This document shows positions 1 to 7,407 of a stretch of DNA of 15,508 nt, piece after piece. Below the pieces are notes generated by a model. The model was not told where the DNA came from and made no database searches. It saw only the letters and a program-made list of their open reading frames with translations. The translations under genes and the position numbers were made by a program. This stretch comes from Alphaproteobacteria bacterium (GTDB lineage: Bacteria > Pseudomonadota > Alphaproteobacteria > Rickettsiales > Rickettsiaceae), in the NCBI GenBank assembly GCA_030430995.1, contig JAUIKA010000011.1, positions 1-15,508 of the forward strand, given 5' to 3'. Position 1 is the stretch's first letter. Each line of letters opens with the position of its first letter.

Positions 1-182
1 TTATTAAATTTTTTGGATTATACCTCATGCCTTTAATATAGTAAATGCTATAAGTATCGTCTTTACACTCACTTAATTGAAAAAGATCAAAGGATATAGA
101 AGCTGTAAAACAAAAGTTAGACCTTAAAGTATTGTTTGGCAATAAAACATATCCTGCTCAACAGGAAGCTATCAATATTTCA
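1..182. other. Stretch with no supported gene
   Basis: No start-to-stop reading frame of useful length is visible. One plus-strand frame is open from about 81 into the tRNA-Ser region, but it has no ATG and runs into the tRNA, so it is at best a decayed fragment. The end of a gene lying left of the window cannot be excluded. Confidence 0.4.
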
Positions 183-270
183 TGGCGGAGGGAGGGGGAT
201 TCGAACCCCCGTGTCCTTTCAGACGCATGGTTTTCAAGACCAGCCAGTTAAACCGCTCCTGCATCCCTCC
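183..270 (-). tRNA. tRNA-Ser(UGA)
   Basis: Read on the minus strand this folds as a class II tRNA. The acceptor stem pairs GGAGGGA with TCCCTCC, the discriminator is G, and CCA is encoded. The anticodon loop CTTGAAA carries TGA. The long variable arm forms a short stem with a GAAA loop, as in serine tRNAs, and the T arm has TTCGAAT between five G and five C. The anticodon stem has one apparent C-U mismatch at its outer pair. The gene is divergent from the tRNA-Arg next to it. Confidence 0.93.
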
Positions 271-342
271 AGAAACACTCAAAAGTATATCATACATTAG
301 TGTATAATAGCTCCGTTGATTTTGCTGTATTAGGTTTTACAT

Positions 343-417
343 GCCCTTGTAGTTCAACGGATAGAACATACCCCTCCTAAGGGTAGGATGCAGGTTCGAT
401 TCCTGCCAAGGGCACCA
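343..417 (+). tRNA. tRNA-Arg(CCU)
   Basis: The acceptor stem pairs GCCCTTG with CAAGGGC, followed by discriminator A and an encoded CCA. The anticodon stem TACCC/GGGTA encloses loop CTCCTAA, giving anticodon CCT, which reads the AGG arginine codon. The T loop is TTCGATT. It lies 72 bases from the divergent tRNA-Ser and 131 bases before the holin-like gene. Confidence 0.93.
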
Positions 418-548
418 TTAAATGTTTAATGTTTTGCACACCTCTTACAGTTTATAGCGTGTTTATTATTCCATATTGTCGCCATAAATTAAGAATTGTG
501 CTATTTCAATTCTTGCGTGTACAAATAAATCCAAATATAATTAAAGTA

Positions 549-884
549 ATGCAATTTATACTTAATTTGGCAATTCATATTTTATCCGTATTTATAACTG
601 CTTATATCATTCCTGGAGTTGAAGTTGAAACTATTGGAACTGCTGTTGTTGTATCTTTAGTTCTTGGAATAATAAATACTTTTGTAAAGCCAATTTTAGT
701 GATATTAACTTTGCCTTTAACCATAATTACTTTAGGCTTTTTTTATATTTTTATAAACGTAGGTGTAGTGTACTTAGCTGCCTATATTGTGCCAGGCTTT
801 ATGGTTTCAGGATTTTTAAGTGCATTTATGTTTAGTTTAGTCTTATCCTTATTTAACTCATTTTTTAGTAAAGTTGCAAAATAA
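549..884 (+). CDS. Small holin-family (YvlD/Phage_holin_4_2-like) membrane protein
   Basis: A protein of 111 residues made almost entirely of hydrophobic helices. It alternates membrane segments with the short polar turn typical of the YvlD/phage holin 4_2 family: an early IIPGVEV, then a central NTFVKPILVILTLPLT block, then a second VPGF turn and a C-terminal NSFF. Four membrane segments are likely. The frame stays open back to ATG 429, but that gives a 40-residue non-conserved extension; the ATG at 549 starts right at the family's usual N-terminus, so I chose it. No strong ribosome site is visible at either. The stop overlaps the sortase start by one base, so the two are probably co-translated. 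The function of these proteins is unknown; the holin name is by family only and no phage genes are nearby. Confidence 0.8.
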   Translation: MQFILNLAIHILSVFITAYIIPGVEVETIGTAVVVSLVLGIINTFVKPILVILTLPLTIITLGFFYIFINVGVVYLAAYIVPGFMVSGFLSAFMFSLVLSLFNSFFSKVAK

Positions 885-1540
885 TGCCTTTAAAAGCAAA
901 AAAACTTATTGCTAACTTTTTAATTTTTTTAGGTTTTGTTTTTTTAAGTTTAGCTTATGGTCCTTTAATTTTTGATGAGGTTTGGTATCAGTTAAAACTT
1001 TTAAAAGATCAGCGCTATTCCTTAAATGATAAAAATGCTCAACCCGACAGTGTTTTTGCAAGATATTTATCTACACGTCCTATTTCAATTGAACCTGTTA
1101 ACAAGGATTTTTCAATAGTAATTGAAAAAATTGGAGTAAATGCTCCTATTGTTAAAGATGTGATTGTGACCAATGAGGACACTTATTTTAAATCGTTAAA
1201 ACAAGGTGTAGCGCATGCTTCAACTTCTCAATATCCCTCTGAGGAGCCTGGAAATGTGTACCTATTTGCACATTCCTCTGTTAATTTTTGGGAGTTGGGT
1301 AGATACGCTAAAGTTTTTAACTTATTACGCAAATTAGAACTAGGGGATAGGGTCCATGTTTTTTATGATGATCAAACTTTTGTTTATGAGGTAGTAAATA
1401 ATGAGGTACATAAAGGTTGGAATACGTATCCTTTAACAAGAAAAGTCATAGAACCTATACTCACTTTGCAGACATGTGATCCCCCTGGAACTACTATCAA
1501 CAGGTTAGTAGTAACTGCTAAGCTTATTGAAGTACTTTAA
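884..1540 (+). CDS. Sortase family transpeptidase
   Basis: A 218-residue sortase. Residues about 8-30 form one N-terminal membrane anchor, after which the catalytic domain (about 75-216) would lie outside the membrane. The triad is visible: His130 in LFAHSS, Cys198 in TLQTC, and Arg207 in NRLVV. The TLxTC box and the length fit stand-alone class D/E-like or candidate-phylum sortases rather than long class B enzymes. Sortases cleave a C-terminal sorting signal and join the protein to cell-wall or pilus lysine/amine acceptors. No LPxTG-type substrate is encoded in the window. The gene overlaps the holin-like gene by one base and converges on the minus-strand propeller frame 17 bases downstream. 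A sortase is out of place in a Rickettsiales genome, which supports a different origin for this end of the window. Confidence 0.88.
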   Translation: MPLKAKKLIANFLIFLGFVFLSLAYGPLIFDEVWYQLKLLKDQRYSLNDKNAQPDSVFARYLSTRPISIEPVNKDFSIVIEKIGVNAPIVKDVIVTNEDTYFKSLKQGVAHASTSQYPSEEPGNVYLFAHSSVNFWELGRYAKVFNLLRKLELGDRVHVFYDDQTFVYEVVNNEVHKGWNTYPLTRKVIEPILTLQTCDPPGTTINRLVVTAKLIEVL

Positions 1541-1557
1541 TAGTAGGGTTAGTAGAA

Positions 1558-2484
1558 TTATCTTATTCCAACAGTATATAAATCTGTTTGTTCGTTTGAT
1601 TTAAATGAAGATAGCATTATAACTTTGTCACCGCCGGGTGCGCTAAAAACATTGTCAGAAAAAAGTGTGTTATTGTATATTTCTGTTTTGTTTGTACCAT
1701 CAATTCTTATTAATCTAATAGTTCCACGTTGAGATTCTTCAATAGCACCTTCGGTTAATATTAGATGAAAGCTATCTGCGTACCACGTAACATTAGGTTG
1801 AGTTTCTTCAGTTTTGGTTGTAAATACTAGGTTTTCCTTTTTTTCTCCTACTGGAATTGGTTTTTCCATATTGTATACCCAGTATTCTAAGTTCTCCCCA
1901 TTTTGAACGTTATATAAGAACTTTTTGTTATCAGGGGCCCAAATGGAACTTTCTTGTACTGCTATTTCTTTAATGTTTTCAGGTATGTCGATTCGTTCAA
2001 TAATATCTGCTCTTTTTTCTGCGTTTTCAATGAATTGAATGGTTTCTAGGTTATGCATCCTATCACAAATCTTAATTAAAATGGCATCTTTATCTTTTAC
2101 GAAACAGCTCTCATTCGTTATCTCTGCTATTGAAATCTTTTGCCCATCTCTTACTCTTGTTAGCCTGTAAACTATCTGCGCAACCCTACTCCCAAACACT
2201 TCTTCTACATCTGTTAACGTAGCTCTTGTATCTTCTACTACGTCATGTAAAAGCGCTGCAGATACTACCTTCTCTTCTTGCTTTACATATAGAGCAATCC
2301 TAGCTACTGCTACAGGATGCATATAATAAGGCTCATTTGACTTTCTCTTTTGGCCATGATGAAAATATTTAGCAAATTTCATAGCATTCAATATCATAGG
2401 ATTCTCATCCATATTATGTATTCTCAGGTCTTTAAACAATAATAATGAATATTTATCATCTAATTTTTCATTGATAAAAGCCAT
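1558..2484 (-). CDS. Hybrid frame: SpoT-type HD hydrolase fragment joined to beta-propeller C-terminus
   Basis: A single 308-residue frame with two unrelated halves. Residues about 28-160 are the HD domain of RelA/SpoT (p)ppGpp hydrolases: His56 in YMHP, His80-Asp81 and Glu84-Asp85 in LLHDVVEDT, and Asp141 in ICDRMHN, so the metal and catalytic residues are intact. No synthetase, TGS or ACT domain follows; short HD-only SpoT genes are common in Rickettsiales. Residues about 166-308 instead resemble the last blades of a TolB/WD40-like propeller, with WAPDNKKFLY, WYADSFHLILTEG, IRLIRIDGTNK and a terminal DLYTVGIR, a type seen at the C-terminus of PEGA-like surface proteins in Patescibacteria. 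The start has a good ribosome site (AAGG) and lies 39 bases after uvrB. The change of character near 1985-2010 may be an assembly join, so the product may not exist in any cell. Confidence 0.6.
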   Translation of the reverse strand: MAFINEKLDDKYSLLLFKDLRIHNMDENPMILNAMKFAKYFHHGQKRKSNEPYYMHPVAVARIALYVKQEEKVVSAALLHDVVEDTRATLTDVEEVFGSRVAQIVYRLTRVRDGQKISIAEITNESCFVKDKDAILIKICDRMHNLETIQFIENAEKRADIIERIDIPENIKEIAVQESSIWAPDNKKFLYNVQNGENLEYWVYNMEKPIPVGEKKENLVFTTKTEETQPNVTWYADSFHLILTEGAIEESQRGTIRLIRIDGTNKTEIYNNTLFSDNVFSAPGGDKVIMLSSFKSNEQTDLYTVGIR

Positions 2485-2523
2485 ACCTACCTTAAATTAA
2501 GAAAAAACAGGATAGTATATATA

Positions 2524-4476
2524 TTACGAATAATCAATCTGAAGCTTTAATTTTTTAATCTTTTCTCTCAGCATTATTGCTTTTTCAAAATCTAACTCCT
2601 CTGCAGCTTTATTCATCTCTTTTGTTATTATGCTAATATCCTTCTCACTTACTGTGAAAGAATCTTCCATAACAAGATCCTCTTTATTCTCCATTAATGA
2701 TTTATCAATAGACTTTTCTATTGTGGTTGGCGTTATGTTATGCCGCTCATTATACTCCTTCTGCTTCTTTCTTCTCCTGTTTGTTTCCTCCATTGCATAT
2801 TTTATGGAGTTAGTTTCTGTATCTGCATAAAGCACCACCCTGCCCTTACTATTCCTTGCAGCTCTGCCTATTGTCTGCACCAATGAAGTTTTTGAGCGTA
2901 AAAAGCCCTCTTTATCAGCATCTAATATGGCCACCAAACCACATTCAGGAATGTTAATGCCCTCTCTTAGGAGGTTTATCCCTACCAAAACATCATATTT
3001 CCCTATACGTAGATCCCTAATTATATCAATTCTCTCCAAGGTTTTAATATCAGAATGCATATAGCATGTGTTATACCCTAAGCTGTGAATATATTCAGAA
3101 AGATCTTCCGCCATTTTCTTTGTAAGAACAGTTACCAAGATGCGCATACCGGCGGCAGAAACTTGCTTTATCTCAGATATTAAATCATCTACCTGGGAAG
3201 ATGCAGGGCGCAAGGTACATTCAGGATCAAGTAAACCAGTAGGTCTTACAATTTGCTCTACTATATCACCTTTAGCTTGCAATATTTCAAATTCAGCAGG
3301 AGTGGCAGATACAAAAATAGTTTGTGGGCGGAACTCCTCCCATTCTGCAAATGTAAGCGGCCTATTATCACTAGCAGAAGGGAGGCGAAAACCAAAATCT
3401 ATCAATACAGACTTCCTTGCTTTATCACCGTTATACATTGCATTAACCTGCGGTACCATAACATGGCTTTCATCTACAAATAAAAGTGCATCCTCAGGGA
3501 AATATTCAAATAGGGTAGGAGGTGGCCTACCCTTCCCCCTACCTGTAAGATATCTTGAATAATTCTCTATACCTTTACAGCTACCCGTGGTAGATAGCAT
3601 TTCTATATCATAAGTAGTCCTTTGCTCTACCCTTTGTGCTTCTACAAGCATATTCTTTTCTTTAAAATATTCTACTCTTGCCTGCATCTCAGCTTTAATC
3701 TCAACTACTGCTTTGTCCAATACTTCTTTCGGGGTAACATAATGTGAATTTGCATAAATAACAGCTTTTTGTAAACTAGCGGTCTTTCCACCTGTAAGCA
3801 CATCATATTCTATTATCTCTTCTAATTCATCATCAAAAAATACTAGCCTCCATGCTTTATCATCAAAATGAGAAGGCTGAATATTAATTATATCTCCTTT
3901 AATCTGAAATTTTCCTCTCTCAAGCACTATATCATTTCTTTCATATTGCAGGGATATTAATTGCTTTGATAGCCGTGAAAAATCATATCTCTCACCTATT
4001 TCAACAGTGAATGTCATATTATAGTAAAGCTCTGGTGAGCCTATGCCATATATACATGAAACTGAAGATACAACTATTGTGTCCCTCCTCTCTAGTAATG
4101 ACCTTGTAGCGGAATGACGCATTCTATCTATTTGCTCATTAATAGATGCATCTTTTTCTATATATTTATCTGTGCTTGGTATATAAGCTTCTGGCTGGTA
4201 ATAATCATAATATGAAACAAAATATTCAACAGCATTCTCTGGAAATATCTCTTTCATTTCACTATATAACTGAGCTGCCAATGTTTTATTATGTGCCATA
4301 ATTAATGTAGGCCTAGAGAGACTTTCTATCACATTAGCCATTGTAAATGTTTTACCAGAACCTGTAATACCTAATAAAACCTGGTTTTGTTTATTTGTTT
4401 TTATACCTTCCACAAGTTTTGCTATTGCAGTTGGTTGGTCACCTGCTGGGCTATATTTGCTAGCAATTTTAAACAT
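2524..4476 (-). CDS. uvrB: Excinuclease ABC subunit B (UvrB)
   Basis: Full-length UvrB of 650 residues, the helicase-like damage-verifying subunit of nucleotide excision repair that is loaded by UvrA and recruits UvrC. Walker A GITGSGKT is at 36-43, the DNA-binding beta-hairpin with YYDYYQPEAY at about 89-98, the DEAD-like box DESH at 335-338, and the helicase C half contains LREGINIPE and QTIGRAARN. The C-terminal UVR motif that binds UvrC is at about 612-646. Start and length agree with the family. No Shine-Dalgarno is visible. It lies 76 bases after tRNA-Asn on the same strand and 39 bases before the HD frame, so transcription from the tRNA promoter through both is possible. Confidence 0.98.
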   Translation of the reverse strand: MFKIASKYSPAGDQPTAIAKLVEGIKTNKQNQVLLGITGSGKTFTMANVIESLSRPTLIMAHNKTLAAQLYSEMKEIFPENAVEYFVSYYDYYQPEAYIPSTDKYIEKDASINEQIDRMRHSATRSLLERRDTIVVSSVSCIYGIGSPELYYNMTFTVEIGERYDFSRLSKQLISLQYERNDIVLERGKFQIKGDIINIQPSHFDDKAWRLVFFDDELEEIIEYDVLTGGKTASLQKAVIYANSHYVTPKEVLDKAVVEIKAEMQARVEYFKEKNMLVEAQRVEQRTTYDIEMLSTTGSCKGIENYSRYLTGRGKGRPPPTLFEYFPEDALLFVDESHVMVPQVNAMYNGDKARKSVLIDFGFRLPSASDNRPLTFAEWEEFRPQTIFVSATPAEFEILQAKGDIVEQIVRPTGLLDPECTLRPASSQVDDLISEIKQVSAAGMRILVTVLTKKMAEDLSEYIHSLGYNTCYMHSDIKTLERIDIIRDLRIGKYDVLVGINLLREGINIPECGLVAILDADKEGFLRSKTSLVQTIGRAARNSKGRVVLYADTETNSIKYAMEETNRRRKKQKEYNERHNITPTTIEKSIDKSLMENKEDLVMEDSFTVSEKDISIITKEMNKAAEELDFEKAIMLREKIKKLKLQIDYS

Positions 4477-4552
4477 AATGAATATGGAACTAATAGAAAC
4501 ATTCTATCTGCTGCAACAAATATAGTAAAGTTATATCTGAGCCAATAAGATA

Positions 4553-4627
4553 TGGCTCCCCGAGCTGGATTCGAACCAGCGACCGCACGGTTAACAGCCG
4601 TGTGCTCTACCGCTGAGCTATCGAGGA
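4553..4627 (-). tRNA. tRNA-Asn(GUU)
   Basis: On the minus strand the acceptor TCCTCGA pairs with TCGGGGA (one U-G pair), followed by discriminator G and encoded CCA. The anticodon stem CACGG/CCGTG encloses loop CTGTTAA, giving anticodon GTT. The T loop TTCGAAT is canonical. A false reading frame on the opposite strand crosses this tRNA and joins the ogt frame. Confidence 0.96.
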
Positions 4628-4638
4628 ACTTCAGTAAG

Positions 4639-4667
4639 ATTATACGAATATATTATGCTATATTCAA
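4639..4667 (-). promoter_or_regulatory. Sigma70-type promoter of tRNA-Asn (and perhaps uvrB)
   Basis: On the minus strand TTGAAT (4662-4667) and a perfect TATAAT (4639-4644) are separated by 17 bases, with the tRNA 5' end 11 bases further on. This is the best spaced consensus pair upstream of any tRNA in the window. Confidence 0.6.
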
Positions 4668-4713
4668 TATCTTTTTAATAAATAATTATATTTATTATGT
4701 TATATTACTTACT

Positions 4714-5211
4714 ATGGCTTATTTTTGTTATACTAAAACTAATATTGGCGTAATTACCATAATTTCTCATAGCGGGAATAGTGTATCTAAAATAAATATT
4801 AGCAAAAAGAATATTATCCCTGACCTAGGCAGCAAATATCAACTAAATAATACTTTGCCTATCTTTAAGAAGCTTATATTACAAATAAATGAATATCTAA
4901 ATGGCGAGAGAAAAAATTTTGATATTCTGTATGACATTATAGAAGTTACGCCATTTCAAAAGAAAGTTTTACAATCTCTTACAAAAATTGAATATTCAAC
5001 TACTACCAATTATAGCTCCTTAGCTAGTCTTATTAACCACCCAAAAGCCTTCCGAGCTGTTGGCTCTGCTATTGCAAAAAACCCATTACTATTACTTATT
5101 CCATGCCATAGAGTTATAAAAAGTAACGGAGAAACTGGAAATTATGCTGCTGGAGAAGAAATCAAAAACTGGCTTATCAATATGGAGTCAAATAATCAGA
5201 TAACCACATAG
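4714..5211 (+). CDS. ogt: Methylated-DNA--protein-cysteine S-methyltransferase (Ogt/MGMT type)
   Basis: A 165-residue suicide alkyltransferase that moves methyl groups from O6-methylguanine or O4-methylthymine in DNA to its own cysteine. The C-terminal domain starts at VTPFQKKVLQSL (78-89). It then shows the recognition helix with RAVGSA (114-119, Arg114 being the arginine finger), the active-site PCHRV (130-134, acceptor Cys131) and NYAAGEE, a variant of the usual GYAGG. The N-terminal half is weakly conserved, as usual in this family. The frame stays open upstream through the tRNA-Asn region, but those residues are tRNA shadow, so I start at ATG 4714. The 3' end overlaps the convergent hydrolase by 16 bases. 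Confidence 0.93.
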   Translation: MAYFCYTKTNIGVITIISHSGNSVSKINISKKNIIPDLGSKYQLNNTLPIFKKLILQINEYLNGERKNFDILYDIIEVTPFQKKVLQSLTKIEYSTTTNYSSLASLINHPKAFRAVGSAIAKNPLLLLIPCHRVIKSNGETGNYAAGEEIKNWLINMESNNQITT

Positions 5212-6161
5212 CGCCCTACCCCTAGTGGAAATATATTCTCCGCTTTTAATTTTACCTTAGCCTCTTCCAACAACTTCTCTGCCTCCCCGTAAGCTTCACT
5301 TGCTAAAGGAAATACATCATAATGTGTGGGTATTGTATATGGGCTACCTAAATCTTGTGATGCTAAAGTCATCTCATAAGGGTCCATATGAGAATACTCC
5401 ATTATCCATCTGGGTTTATACGCCCCCATGGGAAGGAGCGCCAATTTAAAAGCACCAAATTTTTCTTTAGCCATAGAAAAATATTTACTATAGCCCGAAT
5501 CTCCTACAAAATATATATTTCCACATGGCATTGATATATTATATGCAGCCCATAGAGACTTATTAAAATCCATAACCCCTCTTGCAGACCAATGCTGCAT
5601 AGGCTCAACAAAAATTTTAATTTTATCAGAAACTTCTACAACATCACCCCAATCATATTCCTCCACATCTATCTCTTTGCAATATTTCTTAATGATCCTA
5701 GCATTTTCTAGCGGAGTGATAATTCTTGGCTTATACATATACCATAACTTTTTTATAGTCTCAAGATCCATATGGTCATAATGGTTATGGCTTATTAAAA
5801 TAATATCAATTTTTGGAAGAGATAAAAACTCCACACCTGGCTCTATAACTCTTTTAGGGCCTGCAAAAGAAACTGGGCTAGCATATTCAGAATATACAGG
5901 GTCTGTAATAATATTTATACCTGCGGATTGTAATAAGAATGTTACATGGCCTATATTAGAAACTCTAAGAGAATCATCTTTAATCTGCATAGGTGGAATA
6001 TCCTTATGTTTGATCCCTACCTTCTGAGGCCATATTGGTTTTTCATTTCTAAATTGCCATTTTAGCATGGCGGAGATTCTATTAGATAATTTAGTGAATT
6101 TATCTTCTTTTAAAGGATCAAAAAAATGCTTACCATTGTAATGGTTATTTACTCTTTTCAT
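5196..6161 (-). CDS. Metallo-beta-lactamase-fold hydrolase, NAPE-PLD/RomA-like
   Basis: A 321-residue soluble protein with the binuclear-metal motif HxHxDH at 125-130 (SHNHYDH), further likely ligands His190 (MQHWSARG), Asp221 (FVGDSGY) and His280 (PTHYD), and the family hallmark LPMGAYKPRW followed by SHMDP. This layout matches the NAPE-PLD-like branch of the MBL-fold family, whose characterised members are phosphodiesterases acting on N-acyl-phosphatidylethanolamine. In bacteria the substrate is usually unknown, and a lipid-related role here is inference. The first 60 residues are basic and lack a clear signal peptide, so it is probably cytoplasmic or peripheral to the membrane. It converges on ogt with a 16-base overlap and is divergent from the EamA gene. 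Confidence 0.9.
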   Translation of the reverse strand: MKRVNNHYNGKHFFDPLKEDKFTKLSNRISAMLKWQFRNEKPIWPQKVGIKHKDIPPMQIKDDSLRVSNIGHVTFLLQSAGINIITDPVYSEYASPVSFAGPKRVIEPGVEFLSLPKIDIILISHNHYDHMDLETIKKLWYMYKPRIITPLENARIIKKYCKEIDVEEYDWGDVVEVSDKIKIFVEPMQHWSARGVMDFNKSLWAAYNISMPCGNIYFVGDSGYSKYFSMAKEKFGAFKLALLPMGAYKPRWIMEYSHMDPYEMTLASQDLGSPYTIPTHYDVFPLASEAYGEAEKLLEEAKVKLKAENIFPLGVGRYVVI

Positions 6162-6194
6162 AATAAAATATTGTTGTTTTTTAACTCTGAATCC

Positions 6195-6223
6195 ACTTTA
6201 TTCCTTTATAAAGAACTTTTCAA
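6195..6223 (-). promoter_or_regulatory. Possible promoter of the MBL-fold hydrolase
   Basis: On the minus strand TTGAAA (6218-6223) and TAAAGT (6195-6200) are 17 bases apart, 33 bases before the ATG at 6161. The -10 box matches consensus at four of six positions, so this is only a candidate. Confidence 0.3.
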
Positions 6224-6247
6224 GAAATTTTCTTATATTAAATCTAT

Positions 6248-6276
6248 TGTCTTTGTTTATATGAAGTGATAGAATT
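6248..6276 (+). promoter_or_regulatory. Possible promoter of the EamA transporter
   Basis: TTGTCT (6248-6253) and TAGAAT (6271-6276) are separated by 17 bases. Transcription would begin near 6283, leaving only about 8-10 bases before ATG 6292, so the message would be almost leaderless. No Shine-Dalgarno is seen, which is consistent. Confidence 0.4.
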
Positions 6277-6291
6277 CTGGCTAAAAATCAT

Positions 6292-7149
6292 ATGGTTAAC
6301 AATAAAACGTATTTTGTAGGGATATTTTGGTTTATAGCAAGCATAGTAATCAGCTGCATGAATGACGTTATCTCTAAATACACAGGCAGCAATATGCATG
6401 GTGCCCAGATATCCTTCTTTAGATATTTCTTTGGACTCATAAGCCTTATTCCTGTAATTTTAATGTCCAGTAAAGACTCTTTGAAAACATCTAATATCTC
6501 CATACAAATAGTGAGAGGAATTTTATTATTTTTTGGAATTTCAGGATGGACATATGCAATAACAATCACTAAGCTTGCTAATGTGACTGTAATGAGTTTC
6601 ACAATACCTTTATTTACATTACTCCTTGGCATATTTTTCTTAAGTGAGAAAATACATTGGTATAGATGGGTTGCAACGATTGTAGGCTTCATAGGGATAT
6701 TTATCATAATTTCCCCTTCAAGTTTAAATATAGATAAAGGCATTATTATTATGCTTTTCTCTGCTATAGCTTTTGCGAGCTTAGATATTATAAATAAAAA
6801 ATTTATAGTAAAGGAAACTATGTTAGCTATGATGCTATATTCTGCAATTATAACAACATTGCTTTCCTTGCCTATGGCTATAAAATATTGGCAACCAGTT
6901 GCATGCCATGAGCTATTATTAATGTTAATTTTAGGTATAGGTTCAAATTTAATTTTATATTGTCTTCTTAAGTCATTTGCTATAGTAGATGCTACAGCTG
7001 TTGCACCTTATAGATATCTTGAACTTATCATTTCATTTTCTGTAGGATATTTACTATTCCAAGAAGTTCCACCACAAACAACATGGCTTGGAGCTTGTTT
7101 TATTATCCCTGCAACATTATTTATAGCATATTCTGAAACAAAAAAGTAA
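6292..7149 (+). CDS. EamA/DMT-family transporter (RhaT-like, possible SAM uptake type)
   Basis: A 285-residue integral membrane protein of the drug/metabolite transporter superfamily, with two EamA repeats (about 8-140 and 150-282) and about ten membrane helices. The N-terminal MNDVISKYTG and the following block with FFRYFFGLISLIPV are typical of the first EamA repeat; VAPYRYLELIISFSVGYLLFQE near 240-260 is the matching part of the second. Rickettsiales carry several such genes, including S-adenosylmethionine importers, and this could be one, but substrate cannot be read from sequence. The start at 6292 gives a normal N-terminus. A tRNA-Val follows 50 bases downstream and could be transcribed with it. 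Confidence 0.9.
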   Translation: MVNNKTYFVGIFWFIASIVISCMNDVISKYTGSNMHGAQISFFRYFFGLISLIPVILMSSKDSLKTSNISIQIVRGILLFFGISGWTYAITITKLANVTVMSFTIPLFTLLLGIFFLSEKIHWYRWVATIVGFIGIFIIISPSSLNIDKGIIIMLFSAIAFASLDIINKKFIVKETMLAMMLYSAIITTLLSLPMAIKYWQPVACHELLLMLILGIGSNLILYCLLKSFAIVDATAVAPYRYLELIISFSVGYLLFQEVPPQTTWLGACFIIPATLFIAYSETKK

Positions 7150-7180
7150 ATATGTAGTAGAAGTTATTGCTGGGTTATAG

Positions 7181-7186
7181 TATAAT
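7181..7186 (+). promoter_or_regulatory. -10 box of the tRNA-Val promoter
   Basis: A perfect TATAAT lies 13 bases before the tRNA 5' end, at the usual distance. No good -35 box stands 16-18 bases upstream, so promoter strength is uncertain and readthrough from the EamA gene is possible. Confidence 0.4.
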
Positions 7187-7199
7187 TAATCCGCATTGA

Positions 7200-7275
7200 G
7201 GGCGATTAGCTCAGTTGGTAGAGCATCTCGTTTACACCGAGGGGGTCAGCAGTTCAAGTCTGTTATCGCCCACCA
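7200..7275 (+). tRNA. tRNA-Val(UAC)
   Basis: Acceptor GGGCGAT pairs with ATCGCCC, followed by discriminator A and encoded CCA. The anticodon loop TTTACAC gives anticodon TAC. The D loop (AGCTCAGTTGGTAGAGC) and the T loop TTCAAGT are canonical. Confidence 0.96.
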
Positions 7276-7352
7276 CCTCTTAATTATATTTACAATATTA
7301 ATACCGCTAGGTCACATAAAAAAACAAAAACTATACAAGATTGTATTTTATT

Positions 7353-7381
7353 TTGCATTTTTGTACCTTTTTTAAGATAAT
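7353..7381 (+). promoter_or_regulatory. Possible promoter of the MATE transporter
   Basis: TTGCAT (7353-7358) and GATAAT (7376-7381) are separated by exactly 17 bases and end 26 bases before the ATG at 7408. Each box matches consensus at four or five of six positions. Confidence 0.4.
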
Positions 7382-7407
7382 ATCCTTCTATATAAACTAT
7401 ATCTAAC

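Noticed and set aside
81..252. Open plus-strand frame with KQKLDLKVLFGNKTYPAQQE
   Set aside because: No start codon, and it ends inside the antisense of tRNA-Ser; too little to call even a remnant gene.
429..548. Upstream extension of the holin-like protein from ATG 429
   Set aside because: It adds 40 residues that do not resemble the family, and ATG 549 gives the normal N-terminus.
549..884. Prophage on the basis of the holin-family protein
   Set aside because: The family is widespread in non-phage genomes, and no endolysin, structural or integrase genes are present.
3140..3562. Plus-strand open frame opposite uvrB
   Set aside because: It is the complementary shadow of a strongly conserved gene; the same holds for the open frames opposite MATE, ychF and the 534-residue gene.
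4552..4713. N-terminal extension of the ogt frame
   Set aside because: It is the antisense of tRNA-Asn plus AT-rich spacer, not protein.
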